NCBI GenBank assembly: GCA_023231475.1
Contig: JALJEE010001505.1
Location: forward strand, 1-45,847
Origin: Seison nebaliae
Lineage: Eukaryota; Rotifera; Pararotatoria; Seisonacea; Seisonidae
DNA: 45,847 nucleotides
Reading direction: 5' to 3'
The notes below the pieces were generated by a model. That model was not told the origin of the DNA, did not search any database, and saw only the letters and a program-made list of their open reading frames with translations. Positions 12,101 to 26,500 of the stretch are shown piece after piece. How positions within the stretch are numbered: position 1 is the first letter of the stretch; each line of letters begins with the position of its first letter. A program made the position numbers and the translations under genes.

Positions 12101-15100
12101 ATCTATCTTCTTTAATTTTTGTGAAAAATGTTAAAAATGCTAAAAATTTTTTTTAAAAAAAGTTTTCAATTCTCAATTGTCATTTTTAAATTTCAGTTGA
12201 TTTGGATCATATCAGATGTACTGTAATAATATATCGTAACTTGTCTTAAGGGTGTTTCATGTTTAATAAGGTGATGTAGAATACATAAACCGATTTGTTT
12301 TCCATTCTATTGTTCTTGAACATAGGTAGAGTGTGATCGGATGAAAGTGTTTTAGGGTAGAATTGTATATGAAAATTTTCTTTCATTTCTTGTTTAATAT
12401 TTGGATAATTGGAGAAGATAAGAATATAGCATTACGGATAACTTTCGTTTTCTCATTTATCCCACATCTCACATCAAGTACACAATGAATGAGAATGTGT
12501 TTTAATCGCCAAACTTCTTATCATTATTTTCCTCCTTCAAATTATTTCATATGAATTGTTTAACCAAAACCGTTTAGTAAGTTCGCTCATCCGATTAGTT
12601 CTCTATTTGAAAATTGTCACAACTAGTTTTCCTTCGTAGAGAAGTGTTTAAAAGTTAATGATAATTTATGAATTATTCTAAAAATTTTGTTTTAGAGAAA
12701 TGGACGAAATTCCGGTCTTTTGTTCCACTATTTTCGCTTTTTCTCTTTTTTTCATCAAAGTTCTGTCAAGATGACGAGAAACGATCGGAGAAGTGGTGGG
12801 AGAAAATTAAAACATTTGTTCTTCTCTCCATCTTCATAAAAATCCAAAGTATTGTGGAACGTTGTCGATAATTTCTTTTATTAATTTCCCGTTGCCATGA
12901 CAACAGCGTTGTGTTGAAATGAGAAATAACATGTAATGAAGAGAAATGTTCGACTCTCGCTTTTTATGCTAATACGATTCAAATATTTTATTTTGCAAAG
13001 TGAAATAATTTTACTTTTTTCTTTCAGACAATTCAAGCAGATATTGAAACACATTCACAATCACTCAGTCAACAGAAAAAGAGTAGAAATCAAGAAAGTT
13101 ACGTCGATGGCAAACTTCAGATATACGAGGAGCAACTTCATCAATTGTGGTTACAATCGATCGAATATCGTCTCATCATCGACACAAGATTAGAGAAGTC
13201 GTCACATTATTTATCAAGCGAATATTGCAGTCGTAGTAGTAGTATCATCATGGTTCGTACTTTTTATCCATTTCATTATTCCAACCGATTTCCTTCGTTT
13301 GATGGAACTAATATCATAAAAAGACCATTAATATCGCTTCAATGAATTAAGATGGAAATTGTATTCAAATTAAATTATAAGATATTCTTTTCGATATCGA
13401 AATACTCGAAAAGAAATGAACATTCTCATTCTTTTTAATCATCGAATGCTTAACGAATTATCCCTCCTCTCTCAATCGTTTAATAGAAACATAAATAGTC
13501 GATTAATCGAAGTGGTTTCTCCTGGACATGGAGTTATGTTAAAAGTCGAAATCTATGTCAAACTAATCGCTCGAAGCAGGAAAATAAAGCCATAAACTCC
13601 TCCACTTCTCTCCCACCAACTACAACCGAATGAACATGTCTAGTGTTTTCTGAACTTCAATTCTGAAGATTACTTATATTTTCTTTCTTTTAACTTCTCT
13701 TACGTCAGTCTATTATTCAAAAAAAATTTCCTCTCATAATTCTTCAAACATATTTTTTAACAATTTATCGATTCATAATGAGAATGATAAAGAAGATAAA
13801 TAAAATCAGTCTCTGATCATCAGAAATAGTTTTTATAAATAAATTCTCATATTAAAATATTTTCCAAATGAAATTCTATTGATGTATATTTGTGGGTGGT
13901 GGAAATGAAAGTTGAAAATATTTCACTATTGTACTCTAATTAAATAGGGGAATGTAATTAGTAGTAATTTGATTAATGTAGTGAGGGGAAAACGAACTGA
14001 CATGATGTTATTCAGGTTATTGATGTCGAATATATTTAGTTCGGTACGAATGTCTACCAATACTTCATTTAGTGTACATTACGGTAAATGGCACGCTCTT
14101 TCAATTGTGAGGAAGAGGGAAAGAATCGCCAATCGATGTATGGAGATCGGTCAGATGTATATCTGCAAATGCAGATGTGATCGCTGTAGTTCGTATGAAA
14201 GATGGAGAGATGGTTTGATAGAAGATAAATAATTTGATGAGCCGAATTTTATGAATTGAAAATACCAAAGAGAATTCTCCGCTCTCATTTAACGAAAGTA
14301 ATTTAACAGTTCCTTCCTTCCATTTGTCTAAGTTTCCTCTCCTCAATTTTGAGGTATACTCTAATTCTATTCTCATCATAATTCCATAGGTAGATGGAAA
14401 GTTTTTGTTATGTGAATTATTCAAGTGAATTTGAATTTAACAGGATTTCCTATGGAAAATTATTCGGTTGAGAGAATCTCTTGAAAATAAAAAATTATTT
14501 ATTTAAAGAAATAACTTGGATAAATAAGTGTTCAATCATCGCCATCCAGTACCATTGTGACGACGGGAGATATGGTTACATAAAAGTTCTCTCATATTTC
14601 ACTTTTTTTCGAAACACTTCTTTTTTTGTGAAAAGGAAAAATTCCATAATAACGACCATTGGAGGTTCCTGATACCACATCATCTTCACATATTATTGTG
14701 ATTACCTCATTATTTTCAAGAGGAAGTTGAATGGAGACTTATGAAGAATTGCTGAAATGATTCAATTATCTCAAACTGAACTTAACTGGAACATTAACGT
14801 GTGTGATAGAGTAACATAAAATTTCCAGTATTTCATTTTCCATTTTTACCGGGAAATAACGGAATTGAACGGCAAGAAAGTTCACCAATTACCCCGTATC
14901 ATCTCCCTAATAATTACACATTACTCTGCAAACATATTCACAGGATGATTTTATGTTAATCTGTCTGATGGTAAAGTGTGAGAGGATGTTCGAATTGGAG
15001 AAGTTTTATAATTTCATTGCCGATCATCATCATCATCAATGGGGTGTTCCTATTGTTGTTGTTGTTGATGATAATGATATTTGTCATTATCACTTTTGAT

Positions 15101-18100
15101 ACATTTATCATTGTTGATGATTTGAGTAGTAATTTGTTTATCGAAAGAAATTAGTAGATTTGTCCTCCTATTATTCAATAATAGTGTTGAGAATTCTTGA
15201 CAGAAAGTATTTTTTGTTAGCATTCAGTATAATCGAATGAAATTAATCGAAGGATATCATTTATAATATTAGAAATAATAATAAGAAAAATAATAGGAAC
15301 GTGAGGGTGCCCATGGAGGGATGGATGGATGGATGAAAGAAACAATAACGCAAATAACATAAAACAAGGACTTTTCCTTTATTTCAATTTCTTTGGAAGC
15401 TCTTATGATTTCGCTTCTCAATCAGATGTTGTCGAATTGTTTTGTAAGTATTACGATAATGTTCGTGATTGAACAGAACTCGAAAATTGCAATTATTTTA
15501 TGATGTCTGTCGTTGCGAACGAAGATTTCTTTCCATATTCAAATTCAACAATTCCTTCCACGTATTTCTTTTTACGAATGATTGAAACGTACGAACATGT
15601 CTCTTATTCTAACAGAAAAACATTCTCCAAATAAACTTCTCAGGGTTATTTGTTCTACTTCAACAGATGTTTATTAATGTATGTAAATATCGACTCTTGG
15701 TCATATGATCTGCGAATGGTAAACATCCATTCATCCATTCCATCAACTTCGCCATCAAATTATTTAGCGAACTGTAAAACTATGATTTAAAGGAGCAATA
15801 GGATATTAATTACTTATTCAGTCCGATAACTACCATTTTTGGAGCATTAACATTGAACCATTTTTGTGCGAACTATTCCATCCATTCACTGTACATCCAC
15901 ACAGATGAAGTTGTTTCAATCACACAAATCAATATCTTCCAACTACTTTATTGCCAGTCTGTAACTGTAACTAGCAAAACTCTAAATATTCATCTACATA
16001 AAATTTCTTGTAGATATTGACAAAAAAAAATTTCGATTTCTTTAACTTTTCGCAACTTTTCACTTTTTGAGAATGATATTATGAGAATAAAGATCGGTTA
16101 AGTTCACTTAAAAGTTGATAGTGAGTAATATTGATTTCTGATCGATATTAATTGTTCATTATTCTCCCATCTTATCTGATGGAGACGGCGTCCTATTTTG
16201 CCGGACCATCCTCCTCCATTAACACAATTATTCTCATTTTTAGCCACATTTAATGTAAATGAAGAGGCAATTTGAGTCTAACCATCAGATGTCAATGATG
16301 CTTGAAAGATAACCATCATTTGCATGTTCTCTTCATGATCATACGAATCAGAATTTGGGGGACAATCTGTTTCATATTTATTTAGAGATGATGATGGTTT
16401 TCATCACGATATTAATTGAAGATGTTTATTCTCTAATATTTCTATCTCTCCTTCATTTCTCTTCTGTTAACTGATGTGTTGTGATAAGGAAGCGAAAATA
16501 AATTGAATGAATGCATTCCGAAGGACGGTTCTCTTCTCTGGTGGTTAGGAGGTTCGAATAGTGTTTGAATAAACCTCAATTTCTCAGATGAGTAAGTGAA
16601 TGTTTGTATATAAACATTTATCCACTTAATCATTTCTAATCGAAAAGATCATAACCTCTTAGTTGAAATTTTACCGATTATCTTATCGTATGGATGATTA
16701 GGGGATATGATAGGAGTTAAGTCGATATTTACCTTCAAACAAAACATAATATGGGCGAAAAACCAAGATGCGTAATGAAGTCGTAGCGAATTATCATTAG
16801 AAGAATGAAGTTAATCCGACAGTAGAAGTATCTATTGATTTGGAAGGAACAACTGATGGAATTGAAGGAGAATAAAATCACACGTTCAACTACTTTCATT
16901 AATCATCATTGAGAATGATGCTGGTGGTAAGTGAAAATGAAGGAAATATAATAAAAAGTTATAATAATAAGTAAGATAATAATAATAAATATAATTTATA
17001 TTCATTAATTCAATATCATATTTTTCGATAGTTCTTTCATATCTATACGGATACATCGATAACAATGTGGTAATTGAAATGAACGATGATGTTACTCATA
17101 AACTTACGTAGTGAATGAAGTCTAATTATGAGAATTATCCGAATGATTATGAAATGATAATATTTAAATGAACTTCTACGTACCATATACATATCGTTAA
17201 ACGGATAATGACGGAAGTTACTAATGAAAATATTTAAAAAATAATTCTAACCAATTCGAGTCGATTCACCTCTGTTGGAAAGGCAATAATGGATAAATAA
17301 TGTTCGTGTGGATTGAGAGGTTCATTCGATTTCAATGTTCTCACCATTCTTACGGTCACATCGTCGAGCAACGAAGGTGAAATTGTCGAATTTTTAATTG
17401 GGAGCGACACGTGCTTCACCACCACTTTCTTCCCTTGATAAAACCAACATCAGCTGATGGTAATTGCATTGGTACGTGGAATATATCTTTTTCCAATATT
17501 CCTTCAATTTCTTTTTAATTATTATTCTTGTTCATTTTCTGCTATCTCTCAACCATTTGTTAGCAAATCATCTGTCACCAAATCAAAATTAACTTCCGTT
17601 TTTTTCTTCATAAGATCTTTCTCATCGATCTCTTTCATTTCTTTCATTTGACACTCAAATATTACTTAACTCACTTTATTTATAGTAATAAACATAATCG
17701 ATCAATCCATATACAATTTCCGATAATCATTTATTTGAAATGAAGGAAATTAGGAAAATCAATAAACTTATTCGATATATTACATCAGTCGGAATAATAT
17801 AGTTTTATGTAAAAAAATAATAAATCGTCTGGACAATAAATGAGGAAAATGATTAACGAGCATCTTTCACCAGTTCCTGCTAACCATTAACCAAACATCT
17901 TCCACTTATAGGTGTAATATTATATAATGATGAGAGAGATATTTTATTATTACAGATATTGTAAGTATCTAAACATCCGACACAGTTATCAGTAATCAAT
18001 TTTACTGTTATTCCGATCAGTAGGAAACGAGAAGAAGAAAATAGTTGTGGAAAGAGGTGTCGGAACATTTCCCGGAAAGGAACAGTGGGAGAAGATGTCT

Positions 18101-21100
18101 ATAATAATAGTAAAGAAAAGAAGGAAGAAAATCATTTTATTGGAATCATTAGTCCATCCTTTCCCTTTCGGATATTTATATTTTTCAATAATTCTACTTT
18201 TATGAACTCTATTCGAAAAAGAGACTTGTGAAAATCACTGAATTACAAACATTTGACATCAACGATGTGTAACGTTCCACTAGTGATGGTTTACTAAAAA
18301 TATAAAATGGATGATTTTTCCTTTCCATCAGAAAAATTAGGCTACAGCTGACGCATCCGACATCTAGTCAGATAAGTTTCTATTTAATCTCGTCATTGAA
18401 ACACAATTCGATAATTTCATTCTTTTTCTTCACTAAGAAAACAATCACTCCCCCAACAAATTATCAGTGAACTATTTTTTGAGAATTAATAACAAAGTTT
18501 ATGAACAGTTTTAACCGAATTCGATGTGATTGACACCAAACTGTTTTATCAAAATATGTAAGTATTGAAGAGAGTTTGAGAGAATTTCCAATTTCGATTT
18601 TCATAGTCGATTATTTCTCCAATTTAATCGATTTTTACTGCCATAAATTTAACAATTTGCGTCGAGAAGTTATTGAGGTCTAACGGTTCGCGATCATTCA
18701 TACGGAAGATTTTCAATGATTTTTAATGTCTACTTCAAATTGATGGAGGTTAATCATAGTTTCCCGTTGAAACGATTGTGCGATTGAAATTAATCCTCAA
18801 TCAAAGTTACAAGTTTTCCGGGTTTCAATGTACATCCACCCGATACCACACACACATTACAATCAATTATAACGTTTTATGATCTTTCTCATAATGAACT
18901 TTACTTCAATTAAAGAATTGGTGATCGAAAGAAAAGTTAACTTGACTTTAACCGCCATTATTATCGTTGTCAATACTCCGTTTCAACTCGACCGATATCG
19001 ACCATAAATCGTGTGGTATAAGTAGAGTAGAAATGAATAGAAGGAATATCGAATCATTTTCTCATCGAATTATTAATTTTCTTTTTTGGAAATTTTTTCT
19101 TTCACAATAACGATGATGATGATGAGGTGAAGATAATGATAATTGTAAAATAAACTAGTCCACTCCAAAAGAACAGAATGTTTACTTTCTCTCCCATATC
19201 ATCTCTGATATGTTCGTTTAAGAAAGACGATTCATTGATGACGCCGCTTGTACACAGTTTGTTGAAGCACTTCTCATTAGCATGTTGCGTGATGTTGGAA
19301 CGTTTATTTGTCATGTAATGGACATTCACCATCCATCCCGATGGAAAATGAAACAATATTGGGAGGGAAGAGAGTTTAATCATCTTTTGATGACTGGTAC
19401 AAGAAGGAATTGACATGTGTGGTCACTCTCAATTATTTCGTCGTTAATCATTTTCGATCGATTTATTTTTTTTCAATAAAATAATTGAGTGACTGGAAAA
19501 AAGTAGCAGAATGAACGGAATAACATGAACGGAGATGGATGAATGATCCGATTATTTTCCCACATATCAATTTTCTCCTCATTTTGTCATTTCACGTTGT
19601 TGATTATTTCTCTCTCATTTTTCTCATAATCATATAATTTACCAGTGATTGTGTGCGAGTAAACGTCTTATTTTCTCATCGGGAAAACGTTTCAATCAAT
19701 CTTCCCACACTTCAAACCGATATTCTTTTGTTCATCATTTTTAACGATTCGTTCTTCTCAAACATCAATTCAATTATTGAATTTCAATGTTATTGATTGA
19801 ATGAAATCTCCTAATAATTTGACATTTGATAACATAAATTCGAATGGTAACCATTCTGGTATTTCCTCCAAAACTCGGAAATCGCAGAATATGATCATTG
19901 GCGGAAACGAGGAAGAATATTGATTCTCTATAAATATTCCAACTCCTCAACATTTTTACTGTCGTCTTTCTTCTAATAATAATTTCGTCTTCTCTTATGT
20001 AAACCATTCCATATCTGAGTACAAATAACCGAACATTCGTTTGAATAAGAAATTCCTCTTATTCATGGTTATGATATGAGTGCAGTTATTCTCATGTCGA
20101 CCAAATTTATTGTAAGAAAACAAGAACAACAATTATCGTAGTCGTAGTCATTACACGTATAAGGAAAAAGTGAATTGTCGTTTTCTAAAAAATTTAATGG
20201 ACAAATGATTATATCATCTTAAGAATACAATATTAATCTTAAGATAGAATATTTCAAATTTTTTGTCAATAATTATGTTTCTTTTTTTTTATTTTGCTTA
20301 TAAAAGTTCAATGAACATGTTAATATTTAAAATATATTTCTAAGATTTTCCTTAAAATTTTATTTTATTGATAGAAAGTGAATTAAATCATTTATAGGAT
20401 GTTGAATAAATAGAAGATTGTAATAGTTTAATGTATATCAAACCGGAAGTAAATCATGTGCACCATAACATTTATCGTTTGGTTGTACTTCTTTTAGCAA
20501 TGTCATTCGGAATCCATCATTTAATATCGATAATATTTACTTAAGAGAATGTAGGAAAGAAATATGGAATTATTTTTGACATATCTTTCTCAAATTATTA
20601 ATCTGACGATGTTATAAGTTGTTTCCTTTCTGTTACCATATCATTATCATTATCATGGAAAATCTGCATTTTTTCTTTATTTCCAATAGAGAACAAGTGA
20701 ATACTCGAAGAAACTCAACTCGCCTTTAAAGAATCGATCGTCATCCATCAACCGATCGACGAATTTAAAAGATCAATTCAGTTATTTTTCGAATAACAAT
20801 CTTATCAGATCGAATCTTTCAACTGATCATATCGAATCCTTGAGAAGCGATATTTGCCCCAGTGACGATAGCGGTTATCATGCGACGACATTAAACAAAT
20901 CGAATTCGATTGATGAATTGATTGAAATAAGAAGATTGGCTTTATATCGATTGAAAACAGAGAAACTATTGAAATATCTCGGACATAAACTCAGTTTCAG
21001 TTTTGATGATTTATCAATACAACGAACTGTTCCGAACTTGTTGAATATTCTTTACCAGTCATTACCTTCCACTAATGCGAGTGAGAGTGAAGAAAAATCA

Positions 21101-23486
21101 TCAGATAATTTATTGTCAGATATTATTCCTTTCAACCCGAATGAATATGAGAGAATTGAAGCGACGACCATCAATACTATGAATGAGGATGATAATGAAA
21201 TGAATTTAGATACATCAGTCTCCTCAATTTCAATATTCAAATCAAAAATCAGAAAACGCACTTTCTCCTCCCATTACAACTGTTCGAGGGAACGTGGAAC
21301 AATGTCAGTTTCTAACGACATTTCTCATTCGAATTATTTCGACGAGTTTTATGAGAATGATAAACAACTCGATTCATTACGACGGAGAACACGACGATCC
21401 AATTCTTCTCCACCCACATTCTTCTCACATCTCTCACCATCCTTTATTCAATCATGGTTTGGCGACGAATATTTCCTGAAATATCAAGAGGAGATTCTCA
21501 ACGAGAATGTTCAAAAACAAAAAGATTATTTGATTTATAAACTCAACAAAAAATTTACCTATCGACAACAGCATGCTTATGTGCCTCATCGATATTATTT
21601 CCATACTCGACAATTACACAAACGGAAACGATTAAATAAACTATTGGTATCACCACCATCGGAAGCGGTTTCTGCTTCGGAATTACACGATTTAAAATTG
21701 GAATGTAAACGTGCGTCAGATAAACAACGTCGAGAAGAAATCAAGAAAATGTTAGATAAGAGTCTCATCAATCCGTCAGATATCGACAAATATTTCCCTT
21801 TCTCCAAACAACGTTCACGAAGTTCATGTGACTCTTCAATCTTCTCCTTACCACTTTCGTACGATACGACCAATTCTCAATTCATCAATGAACAATGGCT
21901 ATCGAATGTATTCTCAGATTCGATGGATAATCAATCATGTTCTTCTTTTAATTCTGGAGAATCATTCCATCATCGTTATATGGAAAAAGAGAAATTAAAT
22001 CATCATTATCATTCTCATGGACATGCAGAGTTGGATGAATCGGATTGTTGCTCTATGTCGATAAATAAGAAGCAACTTAATTCTATTCAATCGGATAATA
22101 CGACAAATAATTTTCAATTTTATCAATTCGTTAAAAATGATTCGAATTCATCAATCAATGCTAATATGGATATCGATTCGGATGGTTCTTCTTCCCAACA
22201 ACCATTAGATCACGAAAATACTTTAGTGGAAGATAAAGATATCACAACGCCGATACAATTTAATAATGTAACGAAAAAATTATTTAAATCCATGTCCTGC
22301 ACAACCGCGTTAGGTGCGAAAATTTCTTCCGACAATAAACTCGTGATCAACAAGAGAAATTACCAAGAAAATAAATTAAACTATTTAGATAAATCAAAAG
22401 GAGTTACATCGATGACGATGTCAGCTTCCGTTCATACTGATACGTTCACTTTATCTCAATACAAATGTATGCAACCACTTTTCGATTGGCAGGAAGGTGA
22501 TCGACAATTATCAAGAGATGATGAATTTTTTTGTTCGACAGCAAACGATTCTAGTTCATCATCCAACACTTCGGATAATGATAATGTAATGAATATGGAG
22601 AAAGTGATTTATCGGAAACGATTCAATCCGTATGCATCGATGAGCATAAATAAATCAGTGAGTACCGATTCGTTGAATGATGAGGAGATGACATTCGAAA
22701 AAAGGAATACTTTAATCAATGACACAACTACAAATGATCTCCACAACAACAGCAACAGTTGTTTAAGTAAATTTTCATTAATTCCATGTTCTTCAATCAT
22801 GAATAATGACAATGGGATCGAACGAAATAGAAAGAGGAATTCCTTCAAATCGAAACGGAGATATTATCGTAATAAACGACCGAAATCCGTTTACTACTGT
22901 CTCTCTTGTCGCCATCGTTTACCACAGGTTTGTTCATTCGTTCATCTATCGATCACAACGATCATTGTAAAAATTATGATATGGATGTACTACTATCCTA
23001 TTAGCGATCATCATTAATAATAACTTAGCACAATATAAGTAGCGTAACGTTAAAACGAATAGTTTAAGTAATTCACTAAACTTAGGTCGTTTCAGTTGAT
23101 ATCTTCAAACATTTTATGGAGAAGATAAAATTGAGAAGATTTCTTTTATCAATTTCTGTTCATTTCAACAAATTCGTTCAAATTGAACTAAATTAATATG
23201 AGTCACAAATTGAGAAAAGTTACCCCGGTTCTCGGATAGACAAAATTGAATGGGAGAAGATCTATAATTTTTTGGAAAGAATTTTTACACCAACAACACA
23301 TTCTTTATCAAAAAATTATTCGCTTTTAATGTCGATGTAAAAATGAGTGGACTGACCTTCAATTCTTATATAATTTCCCTCTCTTTTCTACTTCCGCCCA
23401 ATTTTATAGATAAGTTATTCATTTTCTCCTTTACGACACAGAGACATTATCCATCGTTTGATATATAAAATTTATTTAGATATACA

Positions 23487-23521
<35 letters not shown>

Positions 23522-26500
23522 ATGATGACATATTATATAAATAAGCACTAGTTCTAGTGAATGGTCGAAGAAAAAGAAAAAGAAGAATAAAAAGAAGAGA
23601 TACATCAACTTGGAGTGAAGTAGCAGAAAAGCGAATAGTTTCTCATTCCATCTCTTTCTGCATGAGCACGATAAGTCTTGGTCAATCACAAATAATATTA
23701 TTCTACCATTCTTTTTATAATTCGATTTCTCTTTTCCGTACTTGGACCGAACGACAAAGAAACGGACCTTGGAAGAAACAATCGTATTTAGTTACGTAAC
23801 TAAAATCAGTAGATTAATTTGAGAATATGAAATATCCAATTTTCTTCAATAAATCAAATTTTTGACAAGGATGTCTTATGATTGAACTGATACTGGATGA
23901 TTGGTAAATAGATGATTTAGATGAACTTCAATCTCATTAGAAGTGTGAAGGTTTTTCCCCCACGACTCATTGGAACGTTTATTGCATAATTATTTTGAAT
24001 TCATTTAAATGAAATTCTCATTTCATTATTGCATTCGAATCACCAATCAATTTAATTATTTCTCAATAAACAATCGATCAACATTCGTTCAATGCACATC
24101 AGTTAAAGTGAATAATTAACTTGTTATGCAATTAACATCGACGGATCGAATGATGAAGTGAGACAATTATTTCAAAAACTCAACAATTATCCATCAAAAT
24201 ATTTATGTTGTTGATAAATAAGTTTTCAGGAAAACGAATGATTCGTTCTAATCGACCTATTTCCTCCATCCATCAATTCCTTCTTCCACTAACACATCAT
24301 GTATTACTCTGTTTATTTTATGTTTTCCGTCAAAAACTCGTTGGAATTCTGACACAACTAAGACGTTGATTTATTAAAATTCTTCTTCATTTGTTAATGT
24401 TGCGTAGCAATAAAGAACGTGAAGAAATCGAACGTTCAACTTTTATTTCCTCCTTTATTTTATTGTTAAATGAGTTGAGTTGAACGACTATAATCATGTA
24501 ATCTTATCGTTCACTAAAATTAAAAGGATATTTCACAAATTCTTTCTCTCCTCCCGTCAATCTTATAATTAGCTGCTCGTGAAACAGTTTAATTCATCCA
24601 CTTAATTCTTATCCAGATTTTTCTTTCAAATTTGTTTTTTTTTTTCTTTCGATTTTTTCATTTTTTCGATCTCCACATCCGCGTTATCATTTCATTAATG
24701 TTAGATTCTGTTTTTTAATGAATTGTCACGCTAACCACTTGAGAATTGGCTGAAGGATTTGGGAGGAGTGAACGAAATGTTTGACTCGACAGACAACACG
24801 ATATTGATAAATGATGAAATAGATTATCATAATCGTAAAGTTTTCATTTTGTATGGGATCAACTATTCGGATCATGAAGATGATGAGGAGGATGACAATT
24901 ATACAAAGATCACATCGAAATCCCATCAATTGTTGACGGCGACTGTCAACACTGTTAGCACTTTAAATAGATATCACTAGGTTGTCATTGGCAACGAGAA
25001 ATGGATAGTTCAAATTGCATGTAAGTGCAAAGAAAAATGTTTTTTCTTTTCACTGGAAAAATTATGAAAAAAGAAATTTGAACATTTCATCGATCTAAAT
25101 GTTGGAGAATGATAAATTAAATAATGAACAATTAAAAAATTGTGTTGTTCGATTTAGAAGTTCGAATGGATTCTTTCATCGACATACATCATCGCCCAAA
25201 CCATCTATAAGGCGAGTGATGATGATGCGAGTGGTAAGGTGGTGGTTGTTGGGAGGAAAAGAAAGCAAAAAGAATTCTAATTATTTCCCACTACAATTTA
25301 AAGGAAATGAATCATATATTCATCTAGACAATGGAATTCTTTTCCGTCGGATTCATTAGTATAATGGTGATCACCATATCTTAGGGTTTGGGAGAAATCA
25401 GTAGTAATGTAGTCAGAGTGAGCTAAACACATTAATGTCTAGAAATCCTAAAGAGTTTACTATTTTCTTCACGTCGTTCATTTTAGTAAATCTTGTCTAG
25501 CTCATAGTGGCGAGCTCATAATTGATTTTTACATCATTTCAATCGAACGACGTTTGTTGTTCGATTCGAATTATAAGGGGTGTTGGGAACTAAATTAAAT
25601 TGAAATATTTGGTTAGAGAAGAAGAAGGGCGTAGCTGGTTGAGAAGATGAATAATTTTTATTTAGAAATAGTGAGTGACTTAGTTGTTGTTGGGAGTTGT
25701 TCAAACATTCCTTTCCTTGAACAATCGTACAGAAGAAAATCATTCCCCCATTCATAAGTATTTTCGTTGAATGAATATATTAGTTGGTTAAACGAAAGCA
25801 TATGATAAAATTTAATGGTTCATGAAATTACGTTTTAAATAAGTTTCGTCGAATGAAAAGAAAACTTACAAATTAAATTATATGTCCATCCTAATTTTTC
25901 TTTTTCTTCTTTTAGGCGAATAATAAACGTGGAGTATCAAATGATTCTTCTTTATCACCATCATTAAGATCGACCGCTATTTCTTCATCAATTGGAACGT
26001 CCACCAACTTATCGTTATTATCACCGAATGATGATCTGTTAGTGACGACGACAGCTAACATTACAACTTCGCAGTCCATCGAAGCGGCATGTGAAGTGGA
26101 TTCGTTAACAAACGAGATAAGTAAACGATCGTTCTCATGTTCGCCATCATCATCGCCATTAGTCGTGTTGCAACCAGAAGAAATAAATGATGAAGTGAAC
26201 ATTGCTGAACAACCACAAAAAATAATCAAAGAACAAGAGTATTCGTATTTGGAGGAAAGGAGCAGTGGAGACTCTCTGTTAATTTATCTTTGTCTAATCG
26301 ATTACAAATCGTTATATAAACAAACAATCCATCATTACATTGAGTTGGTGGCTGTAATGGAATCGGAACAAGAGAAGAACTACCTCAACAATTCCATTGC
26401 TTCTATCGATTATATAGATTACGATGATTCCATTGACAAATCAACGTCGATCAACTACCATTCGATTATTTTACAAATTGGTCATGAATCTACAACTCAG

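Larger units (their letters stand above)
22928..25915 (+). other. klar intron 4
   Basis: About 3 kb, donor GTTTGT and acceptor TTCTTTTAG. It contains a (CA)15 tract at 23488-23517 and a possible extra exon at 24744-24953. The rest is featureless AT-rich DNA. Confidence 0.55.

Noticed and set aside
16548-16560. tRNA B-box-like word (GGTTCGAAT)
   Set aside because: There is no matching A box or cloverleaf around it on either strand.
20840-23017. A 725-codon frame as a stand-alone gene
   Set aside because: It has no ATG at its head, opens at an acceptor (20689) and ends in a phase-0 donor (22927). It fits as one exon of the klar gene.
23447-23689. 80-codon frame with a Cys-Val repeat
   Set aside because: The repeat is only the translation of the CA microsatellite.
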